Source: Lingula anatina
Lineage: Eukaryota; Brachiopoda; Lingulata; Lingulida; Lingulidae
Assembly (NCBI RefSeq): GCF_001039355.2
Contig: NW_019775471.1
Location: forward strand, 126,001 to 169,729
Direction of reading: 5' to 3'
Length of the DNA stretch: 43,729 nt
In this document: piece after piece, positions 12,401 to 27,400 of the stretch
Layout: every line of letters starts with the position of its first letter
How positions within the stretch are numbered: position 1 is the stretch's first letter
Program-made: the position numbers and the translations under genes
Notes under the pieces: model-generated
Told to the model about the DNA's origin: nothing
The model's database searches: none
Seen by the model: the letters and a program-made list of their open reading frames with translations, nothing else

Positions 12401-15400
12401 GTACATGCTGAATTGTATGTGTTAAAATACTAAAATATTTCCAATACAAGACATAGATTCTCTGCTTAAGCTTGGGTTGACTTCTTGTTGTATCTATAGG
12501 TGAATAGCTGTCACAGTGTTATTCATGGCTCGTGATGGAAGACCTAAGTCAAAATGAATAATGGGCAAATACTGCCCATTTTTTATGCTTTCATTTTCAC
12601 AGGAGTTAACCAATTTTATAGGATTCAGCCAGTCCAAATGCCAAATACAAATTGTGTTTGCCAGTATGAAGTAATGCAATCAAATTGTGTTTTATTTAAT
12701 TATTGATCAAATGTCATCTGTATTAGTGGAGGACCAAACCAGTGCTATAGTAGATAGACATGATTTTTTTTTATGTAGGACTGCTAGTAACAGTTAAAGG
12801 GATAATAACTCTTCGTATGAGATCTATATTTCACAATAAAAACATTGTGAATAACTCATAGAAATATAATATATTGTTTTACCACAAAAACATCAGTTAT
12901 AGCTATTATTCTGATATCTGAGCTTGTCTTTAGACCACGTGACCTCCATTGATGGCTATACTCTGTAAAAAAAAAAAACTTTTTAGAAAAAAAACCAGGG
13001 ACTAACTTTGAATGTAAAAATGGATTCATTAACCATTGGTAAGTATGGGAAAATTGTTTTTTACTCCAGGAAAATTCATTTTTTGGTCGAAACGAAGAGT
13101 TGTTATCCCTTTAATTTTCTCTTTATTCTTTCTGTTTATTCAATTACAGTTTCTCTGTAGCTAATGTCACTGAAGAAGAAGAGAAACATGAGGGTGTTTT
13201 TCTTTCTTAAAAAGACACTAGTTCATGTGGTAGATTTTTATAGGAAAAATTACCCATGTTATACTATTTGATGATATTTGTCATTTATTTAAAAAAAATG
13301 TCTAGGGAAGTCAGTGTATAGCATTTTAAGCCTCACTTTTTCTACTGTTGTCCTTTCTGCAATGTGATGAATTGTTTTTGTCTTTCCAGTTGGTTCCTCC
13401 TGGAGGCAACACAACATTTGAAGTAGTATTTTTAGCCAGACAAGTAGGAAATGTAGAAAACACATTATATATTCATACATCCCAGGGCACCTTCAAATAC
13501 CAGGTGAGTGTGTTTGGGGAGTATTTACTGCCGTCAAGATTGTTCAGAACACTGGAGTCAAGGCGACAGAGATCTAATTATTATAGTTGTTTATAAAGAT
13601 GAACAGTTATCTTGGAGTTGGACCATGGGGTTATGATTATGATTTTTTTTTTTTGGGGGGGGGGGATTCATTTATGGAAAATCTTAGAGAATTTTCTTCT
13701 GTAACCTGAAAATATCTTATAATTTATCTGAAAGAATTTTTGGATGCATAATAGGAATTGCTGTCATGTTAGTTTTAGATAATATATGGAACAGGTTTAA
13801 ATTTTCTCATGTGTGAACTAGTTTATGTCAGATAATGAATGATTTACACCACCCCCATAAAGATTATTAGTAATTAAAGGGTAGAAAGCTTAGTGTTGGA
13901 CCATGGCCTACATTTACATTCCTTAGATATGATTTGTAAATAAGGCCATTCAGGTGAACTATAAATAGAAAAATTTGGTCAATATTTGGATCATATCAAT
14001 GGTATTTTTAGAAAAATAACACCAGGATGAGTAACTCATTAAATCTTGTGAAACTAATGATGAGAAGTTTCAGAAAGTATGTATGCAATAAAAAGTGAGA
14101 AAAATATCAGTAACACTTTCAGGTGAATGCAACTTCCATATCAGATATTGGACTTTCTGCAGCATATTTTCTAAATCAACCAAATCACTAATAGTACTAA
14201 ATCATGGTAAAAATAGAAAAAAAGAATTTTTTTATGAAAATATTTATGGCCAATTAGAAAGCAAAATAAATTTAAATTAATAATAGCTCAAGTGTTATTC
14301 ATTTAATTTATGTGAGCCTTGAGATTTTCCTCATAAGTAGATGATGGGAGAAAAAAATAACATGGTTAGTTAGGCAGGAAATTATTCAACAAGTTTATCT
14401 CTTTTATATATCTGTTTTGTTATGATGTTTTTGTGTACTGTAAGGTTTGAGAAGTAGAACAAGTGAATACTTCCCATGTCAAAGTGGTTATCCAGTAGGC
14501 GGAGTTAAATTGAAGAGTTAGTTGTGTTATCAGTTACATGTTCTTAAAAAGACAGATAAACCTCATGTTTAACAAGATGTGGTTTTCATGTGACAATGGG
14601 AAAAAAAAACCCACTGAGATAATTCTAAAGCTAACGCATTTTTTAAGTGTACTTTATCAGGCGAATTATCACAAAAGAGGTCTTTGAAAATGAATGGGCG
14701 GAGTGGGAGAGGGAATTCCAGGCTTCTAACATAGTAGATTTTCATGCATTTTGCACATTATTAGNGAGAATCACAGGAGTGATCAATGGTAGGAAAATGC
14801 AGGTCGGTTCGAAAATCTACTTGATTGTACCATTTTGATTCATATTTTTTGGCATATTTTGAGAACTTTTGTTGATTGCATTTTATAGAGCTTGTCAAGC
14901 ACAAGACTGGTGATGGTGTCCCTTTTTTTTTGGGGGGGGGGGGGGGGGTTCCATACGAATGCGCTTACTCCAGCTGGTGGTACAATATCCGGAGGCGGTA
15001 TCGCCTCTCTGATCCTCTAGTTTGGTCAATGGTTACACGTTTTCAGATGTTTTTCAATCATTAAGAACAAGACAAACATTTGATGGAAGTCATTTTAGTA
15101 CTGCTACGTTGACAACTGTGTGATTTATTAGCACCTACTTACATAGTCAGCCATTTTGATCAGGTAAACCAAATTGATGTGAATGTTATCTGAACCATCT
15201 TGGAAGAAAACATTCTCCGAAAAGATTGAGATGATTTGCTGCATTAGACAAAAGTGACATGTCACATGCATGTTCGAGGCAAACTTGTCAGATCTTCACA
15301 ACGATAACCCAGACACATTTTGGATGGAACAACCAACATTTACACAATAGGGGCCATCTGACATTATAGGAAACTTAAAAACTTGCAAGAATGTGTGCGA

Positions 15401-18400
15401 AGTGGGGTTAATTTTTGAACAGTTATGGTGAAAGAATCTTTGCACCGGGAAAGTTTTAGACAGCAAAAAAATAAGGTCTGTCCTTAATTGTCTCTTTACC
15501 TTCTAGAGCTGCCCTCAACTTGTTTGTTGCCCTTGAATGAGTTCAGGGAGATAAGCCTCTTTACTAACACAAATGATTTCCGCTGTGAGGATGTATTAAT
15601 TTTGAAGTAAACAGCAATAATCACATGTAACTATGGTCTATTATACCAGTTATACCTGGGTGTTACACGCCTACAGAGAGTTATCGTAATTATCCTGGAT
15701 CAAACATGAAACTGTGGTATTATATAATAATTTATGGGATTCCTAGTGTTGTTGTCAGAGATTAATACTTTGTCATCTTCATAACCATGTAAATATTTAT
15801 GGCAGTAATCGAACTCTGAATTCAAATGCCTGTAAATGACTAAGAGATGAAAAAAACTAAGTTGCTCTTAATTGCCTTAAAGATTACTGTGGTTAAGGTT
15901 TCCATAGTTCTTTATATTAATCCTAAGTCGTTTACACTCTTAAGTACATTATATTTGTGCTACAGCAGTGCATTGTTATGATATGATTACTTCTACTGTT
16001 TCAGGTATTTGGAGTGGGTATCCCTAACCCCTACAGATTACGGCCCTTTCTAGGGGCCAGGGTGCCCCTCAATAGCAGTTTCTCTCCACTTATACACATG
16101 CACAATCCTCACAGTACTGCTTTACAGGTAAGTCCTCAGCAACAGTTTTGAAAATCAAAACCAATGCGGTGCATATTTAGGAGAATAAGGAGCAATGTTA
16201 CATGTTTCAGCCATGTATGAGCTGTGAGTTAAATTAGCTTTGGTTAAAAGAGGGTCTGACAAAAGATGGTGTCATTGCCACCAAGTCTGCTGTCACAGCG
16301 TGGTAGATGTGAAAGTGTGGTAGGTGTGATAGTGTGGTAGGTTTGAATGTGACAGCTTATCATGTGTGACTTTTAGTCTAATCTTTGGTGAAGTAGACCC
16401 AAGACCTTGTGAGCTAATGGAAAATGGACATTAGTGGACATGAAAATAAAATATATGTGACATATTCAGACTTGTAGCAGAAATAAGCAAGGTTAGTACT
16501 TCCAAACGTTACTTCCATCATAGAATTGCACAGAATTGGAATTAAATGAATTTAGCAGATTTAAAGCTTTGTGCAGTTTTAATCCTAGAGGTGCACTTTG
16601 CTCGACCTTCTTACCCTAATGACCAAGATTAAGTAAATTCATCTGCGAGGTATCTGCTGTTACTAAAGAAAATTGCGTTTATCACGTCAAGTGCAAATAA
16701 GGTGGAGAGAAGACATTAGGGGGAGCCACCATAGGATCCACTCAACATTTAGAAAAATGAATAGGTAGAAATTGCGTGACAGAGGTGATTTCTATTAGGG
16801 AATCAGAAAGCTTTTCCACTTGCCTTTAAACCGATGAGAGTTCTGAGTGTTGTAGTGCCATTTGCATGCTTTTAAATGATGATTGCTATGCAGTCAGCTT
16901 TGTTTTGTGTGATGGGTTAGGCAATAGGGAGGGAGCACAGGTGATGGAGAATGCTAGAGACGTGGCTGTCTGGATTCAGCTTGATTGTTCCGTGGTTTGG
17001 GACAATTGTTTTCCTCGTTTTGTTAATGTGTTGATTGCATGCATTCATACATCACCAGAGAGATAGAGGAAGAGAGAAAGAGAGAATGGAAGAGAAGTAG
17101 AGAGAGGCATTTATTTCATTTCTGAAGGCTGTATCTACTGTTTTCACCAACTGATACCAACAAAACAAATATGTGACAATTTAAGTTTATAAATTTTCAT
17201 GGGAATTTTTGGTTTACCAGTTTTTTTCTTTGAAAAATCTTCATTTGTGTGATAAGTAACTGGATGCTGTATTCTATATTTTATTATTGAGTTTAACTTA
17301 GTAATACTTAAATATCATCATTTTTTCACATGAAATCAACAAATTCTTGAGTGAACTTAAAAAAAAAAACATTAATTAGGAATGTTCCATGCAAATGGTT
17401 TGAGGCAATCGGTTTCCCCCGAGGGCAATGCAGCACACTGTTTCTTCTCAAGGTGGTAAATAATTTTAAAACCATCTGCAAACAAACTCAGTCCCACTTG
17501 ATTATGATATTTGCTTGATGAATATATTGATTATTAACACACATAATAAGGTCACGTATTGCTTTAGATTTTGTGATGAATAGAACTAGCAAACTTGGCA
17601 CACAGCTTCATTTATCAATAAAAACATTTTAAAGGAAAGTTGGGAGCAACAGTGGATTTTATGTATTATGGAATTTAGAGCTTTTTTTTTAATATCTGAC
17701 ATTGAAATATCATAGTTTTTTTAAAAATTAAAAAATTAAAAAATGTTTTGAAATAAGATCTGTTTTGTTCAGTAAAGCCACCTAATTAATCCCTTACAGT
17801 TGTGTCGCACATGGTAAACAAGAAATAAACAATAGCTGTTGAAAAACAAGGTTCAATTTTAAGGTGGCAGATTCCAGCCAGGGCCATATAAGACAATATT
17901 TCTGTGGAAAAGATGTTCAGTAGATTCAGTTGCTTTTAAAAGTTATGCATAGTTGGAAATTTCACCACATTTTTATTCAGCAAATAAAGAAAATTATTCT
18001 TAAACTATTAAAAGAAGCAAATTTAAATGTTACATGATAGAATTAGTTTTAAATCATATTACTTTCATGAAAAAATCCAGAAAAAGAGGAAAAGGAAAAA
18101 AGTGCATGTACTGCATGTAAAAAACTGGAGGCATTAAATTTTTTTGTGGGTCTTTGAATGAAGCTCAGGCATTTTGACCATGTCTGTCTGTCTTTTTGCC
18201 AGTAACAAAAGTATGGTGAATTCAACCAGTGTGATCTTTGTAACTGAGATGACTTTGTGAGTATGAATGGTTGCCATGTCTTTTGTTTGTAATTATCTAA
18301 CAGCCACATAATTGTTTGATATTCTAGGTGGTCGAAATGTATGCCAGCGGGGGAGACCTCCATCTAGAGTTGCCCACTGGAGAAAAAGAAGCTCCTAAAA

Positions 18401-18408
18401 ATTTATGG
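7812..18408 (+). CDS. TMEM131: TMEM131 exons 1-5: PapD-like N-terminal domain
   Basis: This is a sub-block of TMEM131, residues 1-170 of the visible product. Exon 1 contains IRFDPPMLDFDE, matching the family signature (I)RFEPPMLDFHEQ. Exon 2 continues AVGMPHMETVTVHNP, and exon 3 holds PPGGNTTFEVVFLARQ and GNVENTLYIHTS. Exon 4 holds VFGVGIPNPYRLRPFLGAR, almost identical to vertebrate TMEM131. Exon 5 holds VEMYASGGDLHLELPTG. The alternating hydrophobic pattern fits the PapD/ASPM-SPD-2-Hydin immunoglobulin-like fold. The introns here are the longest in the gene (about 1.9-3.3 kb). The first exon starts with one nucleotide completing a codon from an unseen upstream exon. Confidence 0.95.
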
Positions 18409-21400
18409 GTAAGCACTAAACTCCTTTATAAGTCACCATCAGCTTCGTGGAGCAGAGACACTTAACACATGCGTGCATTGTATGTGTATTACTGATTTTC
18501 ATAAATCAAAGTACGTGCATTTTATGTATAATCCTGATGTGCAAGAATCAATGTATGTTCATATATTTTCATTGTTAAAAATTCAACTTGGACATTTCCC
18601 TTTTAGACCTTTCTTCATCAAGGATGGTATATAAAAAGTACAAATATGTAAAATAAATGATATACAATTTGAAAATTGATTCTGTCACTGAGCTCTGAAA
18701 ATAACCACGTTAGTTAAGATTGTATTAAGGAAATGAATATAAATGAGTAATGAACTTTTACAGTAAGATCAATAGTTTTGATGTACTAGTAGTTATATCT
18801 GGCAAATCTGTGAATGTTGAAACTGTTACCATCAGCAGTTGGAGAAAACAGATGGCTGGGGATTTTTTATGTTGGGTGTCTGAAAGATTAATTTTGGTGC
18901 AGCATATGATGCTTTTTATAGCAGAAAAGCTTTTTTTGTCTATTTTTCCTTGCACATTTTAGGAGATTCCTCCCTACGAAACTAAACCAGTGATGCGGGC
19001 CAGCTTTGTAGGGAGGAACGAGAACAACCATACAGCATTTATCCGCATCAAGACGAGTAAGGACGAGAAGAAGCAAATGTTAGTCCTACCAGTGGAAGTG
19101 GAGGTCTCCTCAGGTAACAGTTCAGCTGGACAGACATTTTTTTAATTGGCTATTTTGGACAGAAAGTACACACAATTTCAGTCATGGGGCATGAAAAATA
19201 ACTTATGTCTGGAATTTTCAGCACCTGATAAGCTGATAAATGGCTTTCAAAGCGATTAAGGTTTCTTTTTTATCTGAAATCCCATTGATATGTAAAAATT
19301 AACCAATGTGCTAGCTAGTTAAATTGGAAAAAAAATAACTGTAATTTTTTACAACCTTTGGGTGTTGTTTTCATTAATTTGTGGCTAGCTGTTATCAGAC
19401 CACACTGTAATATAAGGAGTGTGCTTGTGGGTTTGTTCTTCTAAGAAAATAATACAGGCTTATATTTAACTTCTTCCACCTGTATATTAAGCTTAAAGTG
19501 TGGGAAGTTAATTAACATTTGATATGGCTTGTCATAAAACTGGTTGCATGTTTGATGATGGTTCAGGTTGCATACGTGAAGCACGCGTTAGATAGACGTC
19601 AAAGGAATTATGATCTTGGAGACATGTTCAAGTCTATTTTCATGATATTTTTGATTAGTTTTTCTCTACGAATGTATTATTTCATTCTGCTTGATAGAAT
19701 ACCAAGAGTATCATATCCTTTCGTGATATTTTTGTTTTGTTTCTGAACGTCATGATTCTTGGAAAATTGCAGGGCATCTATGGTGAGAGTGTCTCCTATA
19801 GTATGTCAAGCTTATTGCTTACAACTTCTTTTCGTGTCGTGAGGATTAGATATTAGAGTGACCACCAACTGATGACATTTCTCATACTGCTGAGCACATG
19901 ATAACATGATATATTATCTCTGCTAAATTCGGCTTATAATGTCCTTGCTTTGTTCGATGACGTGAAATGAAATTTCATAGCTGTAACTTCTGTCTTGATC
20001 TGATACATCTGTTTGTCTGTTCAGTCATACTGTGGTGTTCTTTTTTTCTTCTTAGTTTGGAATTTGATTCCAGTAAGAACTTGTTATGGGTTAACGATAA
20101 CAGAATACTTCATTTAGGAAAGTTGTCACTTAAAATATGTAGTAAATGTGTTAGCATGAAATGAGAACCCACATTTATTTTGCACAGTAACAGTAGATAT
20201 TATGCCCTTGTATTTTCAGCACCAGGACTTTATTGTCCCTATGAACTGTTAGATTTTGGCATTTTAAGGACGCATGATAGTCCCAGAAGTTTGAGATTAA
20301 ATTTAGTCAACTCAGGAACAAAGGCAGTTCATATTCAAGTGAGTGGATTTTTTTAACAAGCAGTCAGTTTATAACATTATGCAGTTTATTTTGAAGAAAA
20401 AAAGAAATACAAAGAGGAAACGGCAGTTTGTGATTTCACAAATAACTACTAGTGTTGTTTTGCAGAATTAAGTATATTTATTGGTATAACAAGTTCATCT
20501 TAATTTTTTGTGATATGCTCCTCAAAAACATTTAATAGTAAAATACTACTGTTACAGAAGCTGAACTAAAAATGTGTTAATTCTTTGTTTTCAAAGTATT
20601 TCGTAAATCAAAGGGGATTTCTTTTTAACTGAATCCATTTTTTCCTTGCAGAGTGTCTCATTATTTCCACCGAATGACGCAGTCAGCATAGATTTCCGAC
20701 CAATCAAAATTCAGCCTGATGTTTTACAGCCAACAACAGTAGCCACCATTACATATACAGGTGAGGGGGAGACAGATGGACACATAGACAGACACACAGA
20801 CAGACACAGGCATTTTTCCCCCAACCAAATGTCTCTTGTAATATAGAACTTCATTACGAGAATTTAGACTTCTTACTATTGTTATATGTTCTCTGAACAA
20901 ATTGTTTTACCAGCACTTATAATTAGACAGTGAATTTTACCTACCAATTTTTCATGTCTGCTTTCTACTTCATCCTAAAGATAAAAATACTCTCTAGATA
21001 AACGTAAAATTAGGCCGAGGATCATTTTGATGAATGTAGAACTTGTAGCTGTGATACATCAAAATCCACTGTTATGTGTGTTTCTTGTTGTTTGCAGCAT
21101 CAAAAGGTCTCAACCCAAAACAGTATTCTGGTCGTATCCTGGTTAAATCCAAGAACAACCATCATCGTTTATATATACCCTATGAGGCAGAAGTTCTACA
21201 TGGGTAAGAGAAAGCATACGGTGTCTTTCAACTAATTGATATTTTCAGTTTATAAATAAGATACAATGTTTTTTCATGTAAAGTTGTATATTTAATTTAA
21301 TTTTATGCAAATAATGCGATGTTGTTAAATGCGTTTCAGGTCCTTGGTTTATGAGCTGGCGAGTACAGAATTTTATGTAGGCAGCAAGAAATCACCACCA

Positions 21401-24400
21401 AAGAATGTCACTGTGTCTTTACCATTGACAAATACCTTCAACTTTACACTGGTTATATACAATGTCACATTACCACCTAATATTAGGGAATACTTTACAG
21501 TAAGTTATCTTCATAAAATTTATACATAAGTTCGTTGCAAATACAGTCAAATGGAATAAACCACGAGAAAGGAAGATGACATGTTTGTACATTTGTTTAA
21601 AAAAATCTGGATACAGATGTTGCTGTACTGTACTGAATGGTTTACAGAATATTTTTTGTTAAAAAAAAAACTTCACTCAAAGGAAGATAAAATTTTACAT
21701 GCAAAGTGTTAAAACTCTGTTTATGTTGATATAATTATAGAATTTGGCACAGCCTACTATTGTCAGTGTATGTACATTTTTTTAAAAGTAGTTATTTTAA
21801 GCTGGCAGCCACATGGTGATGATATTTTTGATGTATTTTTTAGGTACTGAATTTTACCCATCCAATGCTAGTCCCACCCCGGGAGACAGTAGTACCATTT
21901 CAGTTGAAGTTTCACCCTAATTCTTCTGACCTGCACTTCACCGGTCCTGTCAGAGTTTACACCAACGCCTCCGTATTCTTCATACCATTGAGGGTTTACA
22001 ATGGGAAACTTAAGGTAGAGTTCAACAAAATGTGGACATTGTTTTCAGAACTGCACAATTTTTTAGATGAACCTTCTTATTATTGCTTAATGAAATGTGG
22101 TCATTGTCGCCTTCTTACTAAAAACCAAAACAGGATTGGAAAATAAAAACAACTTGATATATAAATTTTACATAGTCTAGTGCAATCATTGCTGTAATAT
22201 GTCACAGTTGAATTTTCAAAATACAATATTTTTTATAGAGTCTTAAGAGCTGGGTATAATTGATAAAACATAAAAACGTCACTAAAAATGCTGTGCCTCT
22301 GCCAGCATTGTATAATGATTGTAACACAGGGTTCAGTAGATAGTTAAAAAACCATGAATATGAGTGTTTTCTTTGGTTATGATCTAAATGAAATACAATT
22401 CTGTTTCAGGTAATACATCACAGACCGGAGGTGTTCAAAGGGCAGCTGGACTTTGGTGTGATGGGTGTGGGAGACAGGCGGAAGTTAACTTTCACGCTGC
22501 GCAATGATAACCCCATAGATGTAAGTGTATGGAATGCTGGGACAGCATGGGATAAATTGTAATAGAAACTAAGATTGTTGAATGTAGTAGATGTAGGAAA
22601 TATTTCAAAAATGAATTAAAACATTTTTCAGTTATTCTTGTTTGTCAGTTCTGTTTAGTAATGAGAGAACTGTAGATTTTTGGGGGGCAATTCAAAACAA
22701 TTTTCCTCATAAAAAATAACAAGAAGTGGACTTGATTATTTGTAAGCATTTACATTCAAATAGTATAATTCTTAAATTGTAACATATTATTTATTTAATA
22801 TGGTTTTCAGGTCACTATATATGAGTTTAGTTCCAATATGCTTAGAACTACAGTGGAATTACTGGGGGTGGAAAAAGGCAATGGCACAGCACTTACACGA
22901 GAACACAATGTATCAGAGATAGACACAAGTCCAGTAAGTTGCTTGGAATAGGAACTGTTGTAAATGTCAACTACTACAAAAATATTCAAAAATATTCATT
23001 TTTATTCCTATTTTCGTGATGCAGAGAAGTGGCAGCATTGGGTTTATTGAGAAATAAATTAGTGTAGTGTTTTGAATTAGGGCTATTGAGACTAGGATTT
23101 CATATCATTTTTCGTATCATGTCTCTCTGTTTACCTTGATTCTTTTACCTAACATTCCTACTGAACATATCCTACTGCTTGGTTTCCATGGTGACACCCA
23201 TACTTGTCTCATTCCAGCTTGTGCTAAAACCGTACCATTTTGCAGTATTCCGCGTCAACCTGCATGCTCCAGATGAAGAAGGCAGTTACGCTGCCGAGGT
23301 GCTAATTTATACAAATTTTGAGGTAAGAGAAAAGAAGCTCCCCAATCTGTTTAGAAACAATTTTAATATATTTCCATCTTTACACAAGAGATGATGAATA
23401 TTTTATTTCACCAAAGCCCAATACTCGTTCAAGGAGTGGAATAAGCTGAAGGAAACACAAAGCCATTTGTGATTGAAAGGACAAAGACTGTTGTGACAAA
23501 GTTTTTTTTTTTTTTTAAGTTTTAATGGGTCAGTTAATTGCCTCACTCATCACTTGTTGAGAAACATAATTGCATAGAATTAAAGTCGCACACACTTGGT
23601 ATAATTTGTACAATATTCTCAGTGTGAACAATTTATGATGCCACTTTGTACTTGAACAAAATGTTGGATTTCAGACCCAGTATATTCCTCTCACACTGAT
23701 GACTGTAGAGGGAGGGCTGATGGCAGTGCCAGAGGTTCTCATGTTTGAAAATGCCTTCCCAGTAAGTGGACAAAAACTGTGAAAACTTTTCTTTTATTTA
23801 AATCATTCAAGATGAGACTGTGGCTTGAAATTAGAAAATGCTAAATGAAGATGGACCATTGCCTGTTTCGTCAAAATGATTTATGGCTTATATAGTATAT
23901 ATATGAATAAAATGTTTAAAACACATACTTGAGATGAGGAATAGGTATAGAATAACAAAATAACCTGCACTGAACACTTTAACACATAAAATAATTCAAA
24001 CAAACTGTTACATGATACTGACATGCTTTTGTTGCAGGGTAAAGTGCTGTCTCAAGACTTCAGAATTAACAGTACATTTGATGGGGTCATAGAAGCAGGG
24101 GAGGTGATCTTTATTCCTGAAGACAGCAGGTTTCACTATGAAAGAGCCAATGTGAAACCTCTCTGGATTTACTACCATGATCATAATATTGTAAGTATGC
24201 CAACTGTTATTGATCTGGTCATATTTTTTTGTACTAAGATAAAAACTGGCTTGAAATGATCTCTTATTTGAAGTGCTTGCTGCTGAACTATCATTTTAGC
24301 TATCAGCAAAAAATCAAAGTTAAATGAGATATAGAAGTTTAGAAGTGGCTAATGACCAATAAAGAAACAAAGGGAAGTTATAAATAAATAATGGGACTGA

Positions 24401-27400
24401 AAACTCATTATATAATGGTTAGAGTATCAACATTGCTCTAAAATTATGATTGAACATCATAACTTAAATTAAGATGATGTTACTAATTTTTGTAACTATA
24501 AGAATTGAGAGGAATTTGTCTTGTTTAATGAGCATAGGAAGATAAGGGGTGTTTGCCCTGACTGTAAGAAAAAAGCTGCAATCTCTTTTGTACACAATAT
24601 TCACAGTTATAAGTGTAAGAAGTATCATCCTGTACTATAACATCCCATACTGCTGTATTCTAGATAGGGAAGCTGTCATTTGATGCGCGGCAAGGCTGTG
24701 AAGAGGACTGTTATGTAGGCCTGCCAACACACACCCCCGCCGGTCATCAGTGGCTACTGGGTCTCACACTAGACAGAGAGGTGACCGACACTGACCAATA
24801 CTTATACACAAAGCTGCAGCAGAAGTGGGAAAATGTGGGATCCATAGAGAAAAATCCGTAAGTTTGAAAGGGTGACTTCTTGATATGATAGATTTCATAG
24901 ATTTATCTTTTACAGATCATGTTAGTCTGGTAGTGGATTTAAAAAAAATTGTCCAAGCTTGACAGTGATAGACTGAATGTGAAATTTGATGTGAGATGTT
25001 TCTAACAAATGTTAATAAATCTCAGTATTTACATTAATGTATTATGTGTATCTTAAGCTTCCTGACAAACAATTAGAAAAACACATCATCTTCAAGTTGT
25101 TATTTCCACCCAGGTTCAACGTCACAATTCAACTGAACACTGATTACGTGAGGGGCTTCCTGTTCCCGGCACAGGTCCAGTTCAGCTGGCCGACGCTTAT
25201 TGAAGACAACTTTGAGTCTGATTATGACAGAGTTTTAAGGTTTCCTCTCACACAAGTAGGAAATAAGTCTGTAAGTATCATTAAGATATTGGGAAAAAAT
25301 AGAGAAAAAATAAAGTTACAAATTAAATCAATGCAGGCTAAGTTGATGGTAATTGTTCTTTTTACATAGACACAGACATAATTACTAAGACCGTAATTGT
25401 TTACTGCAGATATGTGGAAATTCAAGTAAATTTTTTTAAAAGCTGATTTTTTTGTGCCTGATTCCCACAAGGGCAGTGACTGTTTTGGTAGTCAGTGAAC
25501 AGTGCCTTTTCTTAATGAATAGAATATTCGAAAAGGAAGAAGCAGATCTTACCTAAGAATGTAATTTCTTTTCAGGATATATTTTTCATGGTTGTGAACC
25601 CCTCTGATATCCCTGTGATCATCCAAGTCCTGCCTTTATCTCTCTACCCAAACCCTCAAGTGCTGCTAGACATGCTCAGCTCCACGTAAGACACACATTC
25701 TCATACAGAAATGGTTTTAGACAGTCCAAGACTAAGCACCTTTGTTAATTTTTTGCTTAGAAAAAGTTAATGAGTTTTTAATATGTGATGAATTAAAGAA
25801 AAACAATCAATAAAAGGTCAGTTTATTTTATTGGTGATAATGTCATTTAATGGGTGTTTCATGTTAGTTAATTTTTTATCATCTCTTTACAGGTTTTCAG
25901 ATCATTTATCAGACTATGTTGAAACAGATGACCAAGACATTTTCACTCTAGAAAATTTAGAATTATACGATGTAAGCATTATTATGTAATTTTTATATAT
26001 CTTCCTTTAAAAGATAATTTCTAATCAGTGTACTTTTATTTAGTATTAACCATTGAAAATAAAATAATACAGTAGGTAAGAAGCTGAATATGTATCAAGA
26101 GACTCTTTAAAGCTAATAATAAAAATGTAATAATATTGGGATAGAAATCAATCAACCTTAAACTTAATGAATAGGTGACACTCACTGGAATCGCATTGTT
26201 TTCCAGAAAAGACCAGATAACGCTGTGCCAGAAATGCGCCAGTGGGTCACCGATTATTTTGGCGTCAAACCCCACAAACATACCATAGCAACCATATTGA
26301 ACGGGAGAGGCGGAGTGCGGTGTTTAGCGGGATTTTCCCCAAAGGATGACTCCATCAGATCAACCCTCATAGTCATTAGGTAAGTAAGTGAAGGATCTGA
26401 AGAAAAACTGTTTTAATGGATTTTGTACTTGAGATAAACTGATGTTTTTTTGATTATTGGCCTTTTATAAAGATCACTGATTGTTGTCTTGTAATGTAAT
26501 GAAATTATTCTTTCCAGAAACAATCTTACCATCATAGATGCAATAGTAGTAGAAGGCAGAGGAAGCTATGGCCAGTTAAAATTCAGCGGTAGAAAACCAG
26601 GATCTCCAAACCCTCTCTCTTTTGAAATGACCGAAAAAGTGTTGTCAGGCTGTGAGAAACGTGAGTTGGTCTTATGGAATGTTATTGACCTTGCAGTAAA
26701 TGTCAACTTAACTTGATATAATATATGGAGATTGGGTTTTGTTGGTTTTGGTTTTGTTTTATTGGTTTTGATGTATGCGTAGTACTGTGACTGGTTTTGA
26801 AAAAGTAATATTTTGTAACTGTTATATATATATGTGGAGGAAATAGTGTTGATTTATGAGGCATAAGATTATGATGCAAGAGAATCACTAATAAGGTGGG
26901 AAATAACCTAACTAAATATTACCAAATAATTTGTTTAAAATGGAATAAATTTATTTTTTTAAAATCTTTCATGTTGTTATGGTGTCCATGGTGTAGTTTT
27001 ATATTTTCTTTCTCTTTTCAGCTTGGAAACCGAGTCGCACTATACCCCCCAGTTTTACCGTGAAGAGAACCTTTACTACCAGGAACTCCGGGGAGCTGCC
27101 AGTCTACGTCCACGGCTTCAGTATTAATGATGAACAGTGTCAGGGCTATGGCTTCAAGGTGTTAAACTGTGAGGGGTTTGAACTGAAACCCAATCAGACC
27201 AAAAAGATAGACATAGCGTAAGTGTAAAAGAAACAGAATTTGTTGTATTCTTCAGATTGTATTTTATTTGGCAAATGGTGATAGAATGTCTTATGTTCAG
27301 AACATGTTGTAATTTAAAATGAACTGTAAGTTTAGAGTATCATTTAGTTGTAATTATCACTAAGCAAAAAGGAAAATGTTTTTTTTCTTTCTGTTTGCCT

